A stretch of DNA of 64,000 nucleotides from Paroedura picta (taxonomy: Eukaryota; Chordata; Lepidosauria; Squamata; Gekkonidae). Location of the stretch: NCBI RefSeq assembly GCF_049243985.1, contig NC_135369.1:20052533-20116532 (forward strand), in the 5' to 3' direction. The position numbers and the translations under genes are program-made. Position 1 is the stretch's first letter. Each line of letters starts with the position of its first letter. Positions 32,660 to 44,700 of this stretch are shown in pieces. The notes beneath the pieces are model-generated. The model was not told where the DNA came from, did not search any database, and saw only the letters and a list, made by a program, of their open reading frames with translations.

Positions 32660-33255
32660 ATTTGAGAGACTAGGATGGCATATTGGTGGAGAAAGGACTC
32701 TTACCGCTTCCACACAAGACAAGAACTTGTGAGCATTCCGTGGAATTAATGAGCAGAAGGCTCAGAACAGATAAAAGGAAGTCCTGCTTCACCCAAAGCG
32801 TAGATAACTGGTCTTATTCATTGCCATGGGAAATGGTGGCGACTATAAGCATAGCCTTAAGAGGGGATTGGGTAACCATATGAAGCCAAGGTCCATGAGT
32901 GGCTGTTAGCCACACAGTATAGGGCAGGGGTAGTCAAACTGCGGCCCTCCAGATGTCCATGGACTACAATTCCCATGAGCCCCTGCCAGCGAATGCTGGC
33001 AGGGGCTCATGGGAATTGTAGTCCATGGACATCTGGAGGGCCGCAGTTTGACTACCCCTGGTATAGACAGAAGGCTCTGACCAGGGCAGTGATGCTCTGT
33101 ATTTTTGGTGTGTGCGTGGGGGCAACAGTGGAATTTTGGCCCCACTAGTAGATCTCCTGATAGCACCGGGGACTTGGCCACTGTGTGACACAGAGGGCTG
33201 GACTAGGTGGGCCACTGGCCTGACCCAACATGGTTTCCCTGATGTTCTTATCATT
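32660..33255 (+). mobile_element. LINE 3' region split by a palindromic hAT element
   Basis: ggaagtcctgcttcacccaa, then past the insert ggccactgtgtgacacagag, ggccactggcctgacccaac and gatgttctta, a LINE 3' end common in squamates. Confidence 0.6.
32935..33060. mobile_element. Palindromic hAT-type miniature element, copy 6
   Basis: Full palindrome caggggtagtcaaactgcgg to tgactacccctg. Flanks gtataggg and gtatagac agree at 6 of 8. Confidence 0.9.
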
Positions 33256-33414
33256 TGGACCCATCGGATAAGAAAACCCCTAAAGAATTTCCCCTAGGAC
33301 CTTAACAACGTCCACCTTAGCTGGGCTGGACCGTTCCATGCTGCTGATCCAGGTTCTGGTCACTGCTGTATGATTGTAATAAAGATGTGCAAACACTGCT
33401 CTGTAACATAAAGC

Positions 33415-33745
33415 TATTGACACACAGCCAACTCATGGCGAACCTGTAGGGCAGGAATGGCCAAACTGTGGCTCTCCAGACGTCCATGAACTACAATTCC
33501 CATGAGCCTCTATCAGCACATGGGAATCATAGTCCATGGACATCTGGAGAGCCACAGTTTGGCCGCCTCTACTGTAGGGTTTTCAAGACAAAAGGTGAAC
33601 AGAGGTGGTTTGCCTTGGCCTGACTCTCTGTTGGAACCCCTGGACTTCCTTGGTGCTCTCCCATCCAAGTAGAGACCAGGACCAGCCCTGCTTAACCTCC
33701 AGGATCAGAGTTTATCAGGCTAGCCTGGGCCATGTAAACCACTCA
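33415..33745 (-). mobile_element. 5S-rRNA-derived SINE, minus, split by a hAT element
   Basis: ccaactcatggcgaacctgt, insert, then aggtggtttgccttggcctg, ctcccatccaagtagagacc and aggctagcctgggccat. Confidence 0.75.
33452..33571. mobile_element. Palindromic hAT-type miniature element, copy 7 (variant)
   Basis: Variant end caggaatggccaaactgtgg. Perfect 8-bp duplication ctgtaggg (33444-33451, 33572-33579). Confidence 0.9.
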
Positions 33746-34228
33746 GGTTGTTTGCCCAATTCAGCAGCCGGTTGGGAGTGGTTTGCGCCCACTCTGATTG
33801 CTCTGTTTACTCTTTTGACTGGATCTTGTGTTTGAGTAAAAGAGGATATCACGTGTCCAAAGTCCTGGGGCAGAGAGCCTTCCAGCCTCCTCACTGCTGA
33901 TTGGATGTAACGTTTCTTGCATATGGCAAAGTGTGGCTCCTAAAATTCTCTAGTGCACAACAGGTTTTGTGAATAATACCGAGGCGGAGAGGCTGATGTT
34001 GGAATAAGGCAGCATTTTGCATTCATAGTTAACCCTTGGCTTATGCATATATAAGCATGGTTCACATGGCAGAGATTAATTTATGAAACAGGGTAACGAA
34101 AGCCCCAGATATATCAGACAGGTAGGTTGGCCAATTCTGGGGATAGAGCCTAGGAAGGCCAGGGCTTGGAATTCAGCAAGGCATAAAGTAAAGTTGGGAG
34201 ACAGAGATGCCAAGTTGGAAGATAGAGA

Positions 34229-34380
34229 GGTAGAATCATAGAGTTGGAAGGAGACATGTGGGCCATCTAGTCCAACCCCCTGCTCAGTGCAGAATCAGCC
34301 TAAAGCATCCAGAATATCAGTCCAACTGCTGCTTGAAGACCACCAGTGAGGGGAAGCTCACCACCTCCATTTCACTGTTG
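34229..34380 (-). mobile_element. CR1-type LINE tail, minus
   Basis: gtagaatcatagagttggaa, catctagtccaaccccctgc, cagcctaaagcatccagaat and gctgcttgaagaccaccagt. Its CTAGT site is intact here. Confidence 0.75.
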
Positions 34381-34423
34381 AACAACTCGGGGGGTGGGGG
34401 GGAATTCTGATATTTAGCCAGTA

Positions 34424-34698
34424 AGGTAAAGGTAACGGTATCCCCTGTGCATGTCTGACCCTTGCGTGACGCCCTCTAGCGTTTTCATGGCAGACTCAAT
34501 ACGGGGTGGTTTGCCAGTGCCTTCCCCAGTCATTACCGTTTTACTCCCCAGCAAGCTGGGTACTCACTTTACCGACCTCGGAAGGATGGAAGGCTGAGTC
34601 AACCTTGAGCCGGCTGCTGGGATCGAACTCCCAGCCTCATGGGCAGAGCTTTCAGACTGCATGTCTGCTGCCTTACCGCCCTGCGCCACAAGAGGCTC
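34424..34698 (-). mobile_element. Sauria SINE, minus, with target duplication
   Basis: Reversed Sauria SINE ending cgccacaagaggctc. Perfect 13-bp duplication tatttagccagta (34411-34423, 34699-34711). Confidence 0.92.
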
Positions 34699-34844
34699 TA
34701 TTTAGCCAGTACTGTTCTGTATATAGTTTAAAGCCATTACTGTGGGTCCTGTCTTCTGCTGCCAACAGTTCTTTTTGTGCTATGGGGTTAAAAACCATAT
34801 TAGCTGTATTTTAATGGGGTTGGTTACTGTGTAACCTTTGATAT

Positions 34845-34982
34845 GCTTACTGTTTTACAGTTTTATCATAAGCCGCCTCAAACCGTTACCTCTGGGAGAG
34901 GCAGGGTATGAATGAATGAATGAATGAATGAATGAATGAATGAATGAATGAATGAATGAATGAATGAATGAATGAATGAATG
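34845..34982 (+). mobile_element. L2-like LINE tail grown into (GAAT)n
   Basis: ttttatcataagccgcctca, gggagaggcagggtat, then about 18 gaat units. The microsatellite probably grew from the LINE tail. Confidence 0.7.
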
Positions 34983-35299
34983 CTTGTAGCCACTTTATTC
35001 TTTGCCTCCTTAACCAGAAGCCTGAATGACGAATCCAGTTAGACCGGAAAGGTGGAATGTGGAAGACAAACCCTGCAGACGGACCAGTTGTTAGAAATGA
35101 TACCCGAGGGGGCCGGCGGTAAATAAAAGGGTCAAACACTTAACATCACTTGTATAAACATTTTGAGGGGGTTTGGGAGGGAGAGCTGTCCGGACTTCAA
35201 GGCTTCAGATGTCATTTGCAATTCAAAGCAAACTGCATTCAAAACAGAAGTAAAATGATCCTAATAGGAGTGGCTGGTGCGTTTCCATAGGAGCCGGAA

Positions 35300-35580
35300 A
35301 GTTGTTGAACTAGGGATGCCAACCTCTAGGGGAAACCTGGAGTTCTCCTGGAATTACAATTGCTCCCTAGACAAGAGATGATTTTCCCTGAAGGAAAAGG
35401 CTGCTTTGGAGGATCAATTTATGGCATAATAACTTTATGGCATTATCTCTCTTCTCAAACCCCGCCACATTCAGGCTTAGGGTTGCCAACCTCCAGGAGG
35501 TAGCTGGAGATCTCCTGGGATTACAATTGATCCGCAGGTGGTAGAGATCACCTGGAGAAAATTTACCCTTTGACACAGGC
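35300..35580. repeat. gttgccaacctcc repeat family, two pieces
   Basis: gatgccaacctctaggggaa (near 35315) and gggttgccaacctccaggag (near 35482), each followed by ggagatctcctgg-like sequence and cctggagaaaa. Confidence 0.55.
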
Positions 35581-35599
35581 AAAAATGGCCAAGTTTGAT

Positions 35600-35800
35600 T
35601 TCCCAATCCTCCTCCACATGCAGCCAGCTGAGTGACCTTGGGCCAGGCACAGTTCTCTCAAAGCTCTCTCCGCCCCACCTACCTCACTGGATGGCAGTTG
35701 TGGGGAGAGGGAGGGAAGATGACTGTAAGTTGCTTCGAGACTCCTCTGAGTAGTAAAAAGCAGAATACAAAAAAAACCCCAAGCAGCTCCTCTTCATGCC
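35600..35800 (+). mobile_element. (TTC)n-tail SINE, headless
   Basis: tcctccacatgcagccagct through gactgtaagttgcttcgaga to a poly-A-like end. A second SINE follows within 30 bp. Confidence 0.7.
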
Positions 35801-35827
35801 CACAGCCTCCTAGTGGAGGGAGCAGGG

Positions 35828-36115
35828 TGCACGGCATAAGAGTTAAGAGCAGTGGCCTATAACCTGGCAAGCCAGGTTTGATTCCCCGCTCCTCCACGTG
35901 CAGCCAGCTGGGTGACCTTGGGCTAGTCATAATCCTGTTAGACCTGTTCTCACAGAGCAGATCTTGCAGGGCTCTCTCAGCCCCACCTACCTCACAGGCA
36001 GTATTTTTTAAGGGGAGAGGAAGGGAAAGGTGTTTGTAAGCCACTTTTGGCATCCTCCAGGGAGTGAAATGCAGGATATAAAAAAAACAGCTCTTCTCTT
36101 CTTCTCTTCGCCTTT
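35828..36115 (+). mobile_element. (TTC)n-tail SINE, full length
   Basis: Head acggcataagagttaagagc with B-box ggtttgattc, tail cagctcttctcttcttctct. Confidence 0.8.
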
Positions 36116-36282
36116 GGACAAGCACCCCTGGCCTTTCTGAAGTCAATTTTACACCAACACAGGTCGTTTGTCCAGCTGGCCTAATAGCATCATCTTTGAC
36201 TGGCAGCGACTCTTTCTGGCAAGGGCTGCCAGCCCCAGGCTGAAAATATATCTGGAGATTGGGGGGGGTGGAGCCTGTAGAG

Positions 36283-36408
36283 CAGTGGTATTCAACCTGT
36301 GGTCCTCCAGATGTTCGTGGGCTACAATTCCCATGAGCATTTGCTGGCAGGGGCTCATGGGAATTGTAGTCCATGGACATCTGGAGGACCACAGGTTGAA
36401 TACCCCTG
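36283..36408. mobile_element. Palindromic hAT-type miniature element, copy 8
   Basis: Ends cagtggtattcaacctgtgg and gttgaatacccctg. Perfect 8-bp duplication ctgtagag (36275-36282, 36409-36416). Confidence 0.92.
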
Positions 36409-36636
36409 CTGTAGAGGGCAGAGTGTGGGTAGGGGAGAGACCTCAGTGGAGTCTGATGCCGTAGCATTCGCCTTCCAAGCCACCACTGGGCAGTGGACAG
36501 CCTGTTCACCGCACAGCCTCGGGAAAGTCTTTTCTCTGCCTCACTATTTGCTCCCAAGAGCTTTTAACTCAAAGCGGCAGGGACTGAAGTTGTCCTGAAA
36601 CATACAACTGGAAGATACCTCAAAAGTCATCTAGTC

Positions 36637-37001
36637 CAGTGGTCCCCAACCCCGGTCCAGGGACTGGGACCAGTCCGTGGATCAGTCAATACCAGGCCAT
36701 GGCTCCTCCTCGTCCCCCTTCCTGGCTGCTGCCTCAGGGGCTGCCCTGCCACTCTGCCACTGGCTCACCTTTGGTGCTCTTCGGCGGCTATCATGGCTGG
36801 GGGTCCCCCTCGGCGTGGCACTGCGCAGCTGCTGCTGGCAGCACTGCCCAGCGGGACGTCAGGGGCACCGGAGGTAAAGCAAGACGACCAGAGTCTCAGG
36901 CAGCTGTGGCGACGTCCCTTGGCAAAAGAGTACCCCCCCCCGGGCCTCAGTAAAACTGTCAAGCGTTGACCAGTCCCCGGTGATAAAGACTGGGACCACT
37001 G
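36637..37001. mobile_element. hAT-type element (cagtggtcccc ends) in a reversed CR1 tail
   Basis: Ends cagtggtccccaacc and gactgggaccactg. Perfect 8-bp duplication atctagtc (36629-36636, 37002-37009). The flanks are a minus-strand CR1 tail. Internally similar to 28105. Confidence 0.88.
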
Positions 37002-37154
37002 ATCTAGTCCAACCCCCTTCACAATGCAGGGAATTCACAACTACTTCCCCCTGTTCCTCCCTATGCCTGGAGGAAGGTTTAAAAAAAATTCTCCAGGTTC
37101 CCCGGGAGCCAGTCTCACCTGGAGGGAAATTCCTTCCTAACTCCTGAGCATAGT

Positions 37155-37530
37155 GTTGTTGTTACTATGCTGCCCTTCCCTGAAGGCTACGGGCAGCTTA
37201 CAGGATGATATCACAAAAACACACCATCGTGTAAAAATGGTTAAGAGCATTAAAATCATTAAATACAAACACAACCATTTGCTGCGTTCTTCATCCCTGT
37301 TCCAGGGGCGGAAGTGGGAGCATATATAACAGTTCAGAGATGTCCTAGTCGGGTAGATTCTTGGTTAGGGAAGGCAGCAATTTGATGGACCCTGCCTGCC
37401 TCAACCACAGGCCTGGAGGAACAGCTCTCTCTTGTAAGCCCTGCGGAACAACTTAGGGTCCCGCAGAGCTCTGATCTCATTCGGCAGAGTGTTCCACTAA
37501 TCCAGGGCCGGAGTCGAGAGTACCTGGCCC
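37155..37530 (-). mobile_element. L2-like LINE 3' region, minus-type end then body
   Basis: gttgttgttactatgctgcc, gggcagcttacaggatgata, then cagagctctgatctcattcg and ggccctggttcaggtgag. Orientation of the parts is mixed, so more than one copy may be present. Confidence 0.5.
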
Positions 37531-38543
37531 TGGTTCAGGTGAGTTTGTTTGCTTGCTGTCTGTCAAGGTCACAAGGACTGAGCTCTTGGAAGCTTTTGCA
37601 TGCCAAGCCGGTTCTCTGGCCCAGGGCCCCCAGCCCCCAGGTGGGTCTTGGAGATCTCCCAGAAATACATCTGATGCGCTGACTGTTGTCTGAGGCAGGA
37701 TCATAAACCTGGACTGTAATTAACCAACGTGTGGCTAGATCTCGTATGCAGGATCCAGTCAGTTTAAAGTCAGTCACCCATAGATTTAACTACTACAGAG
37801 GTCAGCTGCCCTGAAGAAAACGGCTGCTTTGAAGGGTGGACTGTACAGCATTATAACCCGCTGAAGTCCCTTCCTTCCTCTGCAAGCTCACCCCCAAATC
37901 TCCAGGAATCTTCAGACCATAAGCTTCTGTGAGTCAGGGGTCACTTGCTCAGTGGCGTCTAATACCACAAGGTCCACCTTAGAAACAGCTGCGTTCTTTG
38001 GGGGAACTGATCCTCAGCTCCCTTGCCAACAGATGCTTCTCAGGACTGCTTTTGGGGAGCAGCAACAGTCAAACTGGACTCAAACCAGTTCAAAGTGGCT
38101 TAAAACGGCCTCCCACCTTTGCAGACGTCTACAGCGCTGCCAAAACATCACTTCTGTGCTTAATGATCTAGTCTAGAAACAAAACAAGACAGCGCAATTC
38201 CTTTTTATTAGGGCCAACCAAAGCATCATAAAACCGGTGAGCAAGTTTCTGCTTCCCAGAATTCTTTATCAAGATGCCAGTTCAGTAACTAAAACAGAGG
38301 GGGAGATGTTTGGGAGCACGATAAATATATAAAGAAAGATTTGAAGGCTGCAGTTTGTAGCCCTCCCGAAATTAGGAGGTGTGTTGCTGGCTTGAATGGA
38401 TTAGCATGCAAAACAGATTTCAAGATGCAGCCAGTTTTGCTGGGATGGAAAGCTCTAACAAACAGCCACTGAGATTATACATGTTGGCCTTTAATGAGAT
38501 CCTGCCTCAGCCCAATTGGATCACCCTGCCGGCTCCCTTGGAG

Positions 38544-38677
38544 CAGGGGTAGTCAACCTGTGGTCCTCCAGATGTCCATGGCCTACAATTTCCATGAGCC
38601 CCTACCAGCTTGCTGGCAGGGGCTCATGGGAATTGTAGGCCATGGACATCTGGAGGACCACAGGTTGACTACCTCTG
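38544..38677. mobile_element. Palindromic hAT-type miniature element, copy 9
   Basis: Full palindrome. Perfect 8-bp duplication ccttggag (38536-38543, 38678-38685). Confidence 0.93.
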
Positions 38678-39099
38678 CCTTGGAGGAGAGGAGAAAAATG
38701 CACTCATGCTTACATCAAGAAGCTGTAAGATCCGGATAAGTTACTCGTGAAAGCTCCTCCCCCTGACACAAGTTTTGCTAGTCTTGAAGGTGCTACTGAA
38801 TTCTACGGTGAGAACACCTAAAATCAAAACCGAATGGGGTGGCCAATGGTTGACAGACATGCAACCTTCCTATTGATTATTTTTTAACCAAAGGAAATGA
38901 GCACAACACCCAGGCAAAAGCCAAAAAGTCAAAGGAATCCCTGTGTCCTTCCAGATTTGGGGCCAGGCTCCTCTGGGGTGCCTCCACTGATTTGTAACCA
39001 AACCAAAAACAAGCAGCAAAATACTGCCAACATTTGTACAAGCCAAATTTTTGACTCCCTTAATTGGAAGACAGCAGGAAGATCATCCAGGAAGATAAT

Positions 39100-39900
39100 T
39101 CTTAGCTAACAAAAAAGCTTAATCAAAACAGAGAGTAATGCCAGAACTCCACATAAAATCTCTTAAAGATGTCTGTGAAAGATTGTGAATGGGGTCGTCG
39201 TGAATTGGTTGTGACTGGGCATATTCTTCGTCTTGAGAGAGGCCACCTGGTAGAGCTGGCTGGAAGCCTCCTTCAGGAAGAGAACCTCCCTACAATACTT
39301 TACAAAGCAAACCGGAACGTGCATGTAATACATGATTCTCACACTAGGAGTCACTGTCTGCAAGACGGCGCTCTTCCACCAAGTCAAATTGTCATCTTTA
39401 TTTAAGAGGGTCGTCAGACCCATCTCTCACTCTGAGGGGAAATTTGTCTACCAACGCCTTTCATTCAGCATCCCTGTGCCCCACTATGGCTTGGTTATCA
39501 TCTCTCTGGATTGGACATGTACCAAAGTGTGTCAAGCCCAAGAGAGTGCAGGCAGCCTCTGCAGGCAAGCCATCATGGGAAAAGGTGCACTCCAGCCACA
39601 CTTCCTTCTGTCCAGCAGGTATTCTTGCAGCCAACCTGGGAAGGAGCCCCAGATGGCTCATTCCTTCCTTTCCCAACACAGCAGCAATGCATTATTTGCA
39701 AGACTAGGGCCTGCTCCAGATCTTTTCCTTCCTGCTACACCCAAAGCAAACACCCCCTGCCCGAACTCCCATCCGCACCTACCCCAGGAATGTCAAGCAC
39801 CCTTTCGCAGCTAAGCACTTGCTCCTCAGGGCTTCCCCAGCCATGAAGGACACTTGTCACAAATTGGGAAGCCTCCAGTGACTTCATGCCAACACCTGGA
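39100..39900. other. Mostly unclassified intergenic DNA
   Basis: About 800 bp with no repeat family or gene I recognise, except a short gtcgtgaattggttgtgact piece near 39196 like a SINE tail. Open frames here give no familiar protein. Confidence 0.4.
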
Positions 39901-39957
39901 CAGACCACCCAGCTGTTTTACTTTCTTTAGTAATCCCATCAAGTTATTGTTTAGGCT

Positions 39958-40045
39958 TCATAGAATCATAGTGTTGGAAGGGGGCCCATACAGCCCATCT
40001 AGTCCAACCCCCTGCTCATTGCAGGATCAGCCTAAAGCATCCACC
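39958..40045 (-). mobile_element. CR1-type LINE tail, minus
   Basis: catagaatcatagtgttgga, catctagtccaaccccctgc and cagcctaaagcatcc. Confidence 0.75.
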
Positions 40046-40461
40046 CTTCCCCAGAACAACTGCGAGGTTGCCAGCAGGGTGGCGGCAGGTGCCTCCTAAC
40101 CGCCAGCACATGAACAAGAAAATGGTGTGCATTATACAGTATTCCCTGTCCACTGAAACTCCATCATCCACCAAGAAGAAGACTGCAACTGAGAAATCAG
40201 AAGGAAGCGGAGTCTGGGAAAGGCAGCCAGGAAGGAGCTAGAAAAGAATCTTAAGTCTAGGGATGTGTCACTTGTGACCAAGATCAAGTTAATTCATGCC
40301 ACAGTATTACTGTGCGTGGGTGTGAAAGTTGTAAAGAAAGCCGACAGGAAGAGAAAAGTAAGGAGAGAAAGCCTTCCACCCCCTCCACAACCATCCACAA
40401 AGGGCTCAATTGATGATATAGCAAAGCCATGGGGGGGGGGGGTGCAATGCTCTTAAACAAC

Positions 40462-40860
40462 CCACTCTCAGCCAAAGACCTGGTGGAAGAGCTCCGTTTT
40501 ACAGGCCCTGTGAAACTCTGACAGCTCCATCAGGGCCCTCAGCTCTCCCGGGAGCTTATTCCACCAGGTCGGGACCAAGATCAAAAAGGCCCCGGCCTGG
40601 ATCGAGGGCCAGGGACCACTAACAGATTAGTGTCCACAGAGCACAAGGCCCTGCAGGGGGCATTAGCAGATAAGCGATCCCTAAGATAGGCAGGTCAAAA
40701 CGAGGAACTTGATCCAGGCCATAACTGGTAACCGGCTGCCTCAGCACAGGCAGGATATGGGGCAGGTATGAGGGAGGGTGTTTCAGGGCTGGGTGTGGGT
40801 TGTTAGGTGTTTGCGGTAGCCCGGTCTCAACCAAACGCCTGCTGGAAGAGCTCCATTTTG
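40462..40860 (+). mobile_element. L2-like LINE 3' region
   Basis: ggaagagctccgttttacag, gggagcttattccaccaggt, caaaaaggccccggcctgga, with a second similar start near 40800. Confidence 0.55.
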
Positions 40861-41333
40861 CAAGCCTGGGTTACAATGCAGAGGCAGCAAATGACACACC
40901 GCCTCTGCTCATCTTGTCTTTAAACCTCCAGCATCCTGGGGTCGCCGTGAGTTGGTTGCAATTTGAAAGGCCACAGTTATTAAGGGCTCTAAACGCTCAA
41001 AAGGCAAAACAGGCAAGCCTTCCCCACACTTGCTATATCTCATTCACAAGTCCCTCTCCAGCCATTTTTCCACATTGGGACCCAGAGTGCAAAAATGAAG
41101 CCTGGGTTTACAAGGATAGGGAGGTATAAAAAATACCTGCTGGGGAAAACGAGCAACAGCCAGCGACAGCTCATCATGTTGACTCAGCCGCCCCAAATTT
41201 GGGAACCCATGCTTGTTACAGTAATGCCTAATTGAAGTCTGAAGCCCGATTAATACGGCAGGTGGTGGGTGAGAGTTACAGGAAGGGCCCCTCTCTCCCC
41301 AGCCAAAAGATGCAGCCTGTATTCGTGCTTTTG

Positions 41334-41347
41334 CTGCCCCCTACTGG
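41334..41347 (-). promoter_or_regulatory. CTCF-like motif downstream of LAMTOR2
   Basis: The plus strand reads CTGCCCCCTACTGG, the exact reverse form of the CTCF core CCASYAGRKGGCRS. It lies about 220 bp beyond the LAMTOR2 poly(A) signal, between LAMTOR2 and RAB25. Binding is inferred from the motif only. Confidence 0.55.
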
Positions 41348-41570
41348 TCACCTTCCAGTGCGATTCTCACCGACTCCGAGAAAACTGCACGGATCCCTTG
41401 GGAGGTTTCTTAGTTGGCAGCTTTGCAATCAAATTCAACCTGGAATCATTAGACGTCTTCTGTGAGTGTTTTGGGCAAGCTCTGCTCTTCTGTTCCCAGC
41501 TCTGCATAAGATAGCTCTTCCAGGCCCCTACATTAAGCAAGACCAGGACTCAAGCTGACCAACACAGCTC

Positions 41571-41576
41571 TTTATT
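41571..41576 (-). terminator. LAMTOR2: LAMTOR2 poly(A) signal
   Basis: AATAAA on the minus strand, 184 bp past the LAMTOR2 stop codon. It gives a short 3' UTR, as usual for this gene. Cleavage should fall near 41550-41560. Confidence 0.75.
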
Positions 41577-41759
41577 CTTTCCCCACCTTCATTTTATACG
41601 GGAGCGGCATTGCTAGGAGGCGGAGTCTGCAAACCCCCCCCCCCAAAAGCACCCCTCTCCGAGTGCCCAGTGCCTCCAGTGTAAAAGTTCCTTTCCGAAA
41701 TAGCTCCTTCTGAGCAAAGTCACAAAAGCCTTTCCCCCCGGATCTCTTGGCTCCACGGC

Positions 41760-44700
41760 TCACGATGCTGCAACCTGGGTGAGCGGGTCTTCGAGGTACT
41801 GGACCAAAGCTTGGGCCTAGGAAGAGAGAGCAAGAGAGCAGCTGACTTGGGAGCCCTGCAAACTGGAGGCGCCAGCTCCATTCAAAAGGAACAAGGCAAA
41901 GGAAGCTGAAGTCTGGGAGAGGTGGGACGCCCACCTGGTGGGGTGGTGTAGAGCAGGGGTAGTGAACCTGTTTGCTGGCGGGGGCTCATGGGAATTGTAG
42001 TCCATGGACATCTGGAGGACCGCAGGTTGACTACCCCTGGTGTAGAGCATTGGACTAGGGTCTGGGTGACCCAGGTTCAAATTCCCATGGAGACCTGCTG
42101 GGCAGCTGATCACACTCACAGCCTAACCTACCTCGCAGGGTTGCTGTTGCGGGGATAAAGTGGAGGAGGGGAGAACAGCATTAGAAGCTGCTTTGGGGTC
42201 CTGTTGGGGAGAAAGTCAGGGTGTACATATCCAAATCCAAATGAATCAATACGGCCGGCTGGAAAGCCAGAATCAGATAGCTGGGTATGAAGGAAGGATC
42301 CCTCATACAACAGTTTGGTGTAATGTCTGAATGACCCCCCCCCCCCAAAAAAAAAAAAAAAACTATTGCACTCTCTCTGCCTCAGAGATGGTAGCAGCAT
42401 ATGTACCAAGTGAACAGCTGGCAGGAGGGGGAGATTACAGTGGACCGCAAGCTGTAGTTTGCTGGGTGTATCTAGGGAAGTGCAAACCGTGACTTGGGCT
42501 TCCAATCTGTGCATATGGGGGAAAGTGGTGCAACATAGAATCTTGTTCTATCCAAACTCATTAGTCTCACGTGCCAAACTAAATAAAACAAAAGTTTTGC
42601 TTGATTCCATTTGACATTTGGCCAACTCACAATCTCTCCCTCGCCATTCATTCATGGAAGGGATCCTACAGCAGGGGGTGTGAAGCACTCAAGCTTGTCC
42701 CAGGGGCCCATATGCTTCATCTCTCCCTAACTAGCGCTGAGCTCCCTATCTCTTGATCAGATTGGCCTCTACACCTGAGCATCTCCTTCCCCCCCCCGGG
42801 GCTCTCCTTCAGAGCGGGCTGAAGCTAACTCTGGCCATGAGGTAGAAATCGCCATTTCTAGGTCAGCCTCTGGCTCACGGGCATGGCCAGGGGGAAGTCA
42901 TCAGCAAGTGGAACTGGTTATAGCCAAGGCAGAGAGAGCTGACCACCCTTCCACCACACAGGGGTCTATGTGACCATTAGGCCCCACCACAATTTAGGCA
43001 GCAACACACTTCTGTATTCCAAATAGCTGCTTTCAAAGTGATCTTTTCCGTTATCATCTTTCAAAAGGCTTCCGTGACCAAGTTGAATGAGTGACATTAT
43101 TACTAATATATATTACTATTATCATTATCTTCTAATAAAGCAGGCAATGTCCATAGAGCTGAGTACTGTCTGCGCAGCCTGACTCCCTGGAAAGCGAGTG
43201 CCCATCTTTCACACCACTTGCTGCCTGGCCCTTTTCACTGGAGATGCCAGGGATTGAACCTGGAGCCTTCTGAAGGCCCTCTCACAGTGAGCTATGACCC
43301 TTCTCCTAGGGCAGCGGTTCTCAACCCAGGGTTGCAACCCCCCAAGGGGTCATTTGGCCTTTCCCAGGGAGCTTCTTCTGTGCCACCTTGGAGCTCACTG
43401 AGGCAGTGTGGAGGTGGTCAGCGCTATGCCGCCGCTGCTCCAGCCACTGCCACCGCCTCTCCTGTGACGTTGGCCTCCTGGGCACCGCCTCAGTAAGCTC
43501 CAAGGCAGTGTGGAGGAGGCCAGCACCATGCCACCACCGCTCTGTGACCCCTGCAGTGGGAGCGACGATGGCGTGTGCACATGCACGCCACCATGTGAGT
43601 GCACACGCGCATGCACATGTGAGTGCGCACACCACTGCCCTCCTGCTGTAGGGGTCGCAGAGCGGCAGGGGCTGAGAACTGCTGTCCTAGGAGTTGAGAA
43701 GCACATCTCCTTCTCTGCTTACTGAAGGAGTCCTGCAGCATCCTAAGCTTGGCCACAGTTAACCGGGCCGGCTTCTATAGTCTAGACCAGGGGTAGTCAA
43801 CCTGTGGTTCTCCAGATGTCCATGGACTACAGTTCCCATGAGCCCCTGCCAGCGTTTGCTGGCAGGGGCTCATGGGATCTGTAGTCCACGGACATCTGGA
43901 GGACCACAGGTTGACTACTCCTGGTCCAGAAAGTTCCTAGCTGACTTGGCTGCAGCACTCAAGATGGCAGCAGCTCCCCGCACCAACTAATCCTGACCTT
44001 TCCATCTGAGTCATGCCGCCAGGACACAGGGCCTCTGACTCATCGACGGGTGAGCTTACCTTTGCTTTCAGCATCCCGAAGCCCACTGTCTCCTTGGCGT
44101 ACATGCACAGCAGTAAGTTGGCGACTCTGGTGATTGCAACACGGCCCTCCTTGGGGTTTTTGTTTGCGGGGGCAGGGGGAGAGAATGGAAGAACATAAGG
44201 ACGCGTGGGTCAAAGCGGAGTGAATTAAAAGTGTGCCATTCACAAACTGCAGAGCAGGTAGAAGTCCCGCTCTTTTCCAGCTGGGACAGACATCAAGCTA
44301 AGGAACACACGGGAAAAGACGGTCGCTGGGAGACGAGGTGCTGCATCACTAGAGCCAGCATGGTGTAGTGGTTAAGAGGGCGGCTTCTAATCTGGCGAGC
44401 TGGGTTTGAGCCCCCGTTCGTCCACATGCAGCCAGCTGGGTGACCTTGTGCCAGTCACAGCCCTGATAATGCTGTTCTCACAGAGCAGTCCTGTCAGAGC
44501 TCTTTCAGCCCCACCTCCCTCACAGGGTGTTTGTTGTGGGGAGAGGAAGGGAAGGCAATTGGAAGCTGCTTTGAGACTCCTTTGGGCAGTGAAAAGACTC
44601 CTTTGGGCTGCTGCTTCTTCTAGAACTTCTGCCTTCCTCAGTCCCTACAGGAAGTTCTGCTTCAGGGCTCCGGTGTGCACACTGGGGGACAGTCCAACTT

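Noticed and set aside
35679-36557. 292-codon minus-strand open frame
   Set aside because: Runs through SINEs and a palindromic hAT element; an artefact of repeat sequence.
39169-39423. Open frames on both strands in unclassified DNA
   Set aside because: Neither product resembles a known protein, and no splice or poly(A) context supports one.
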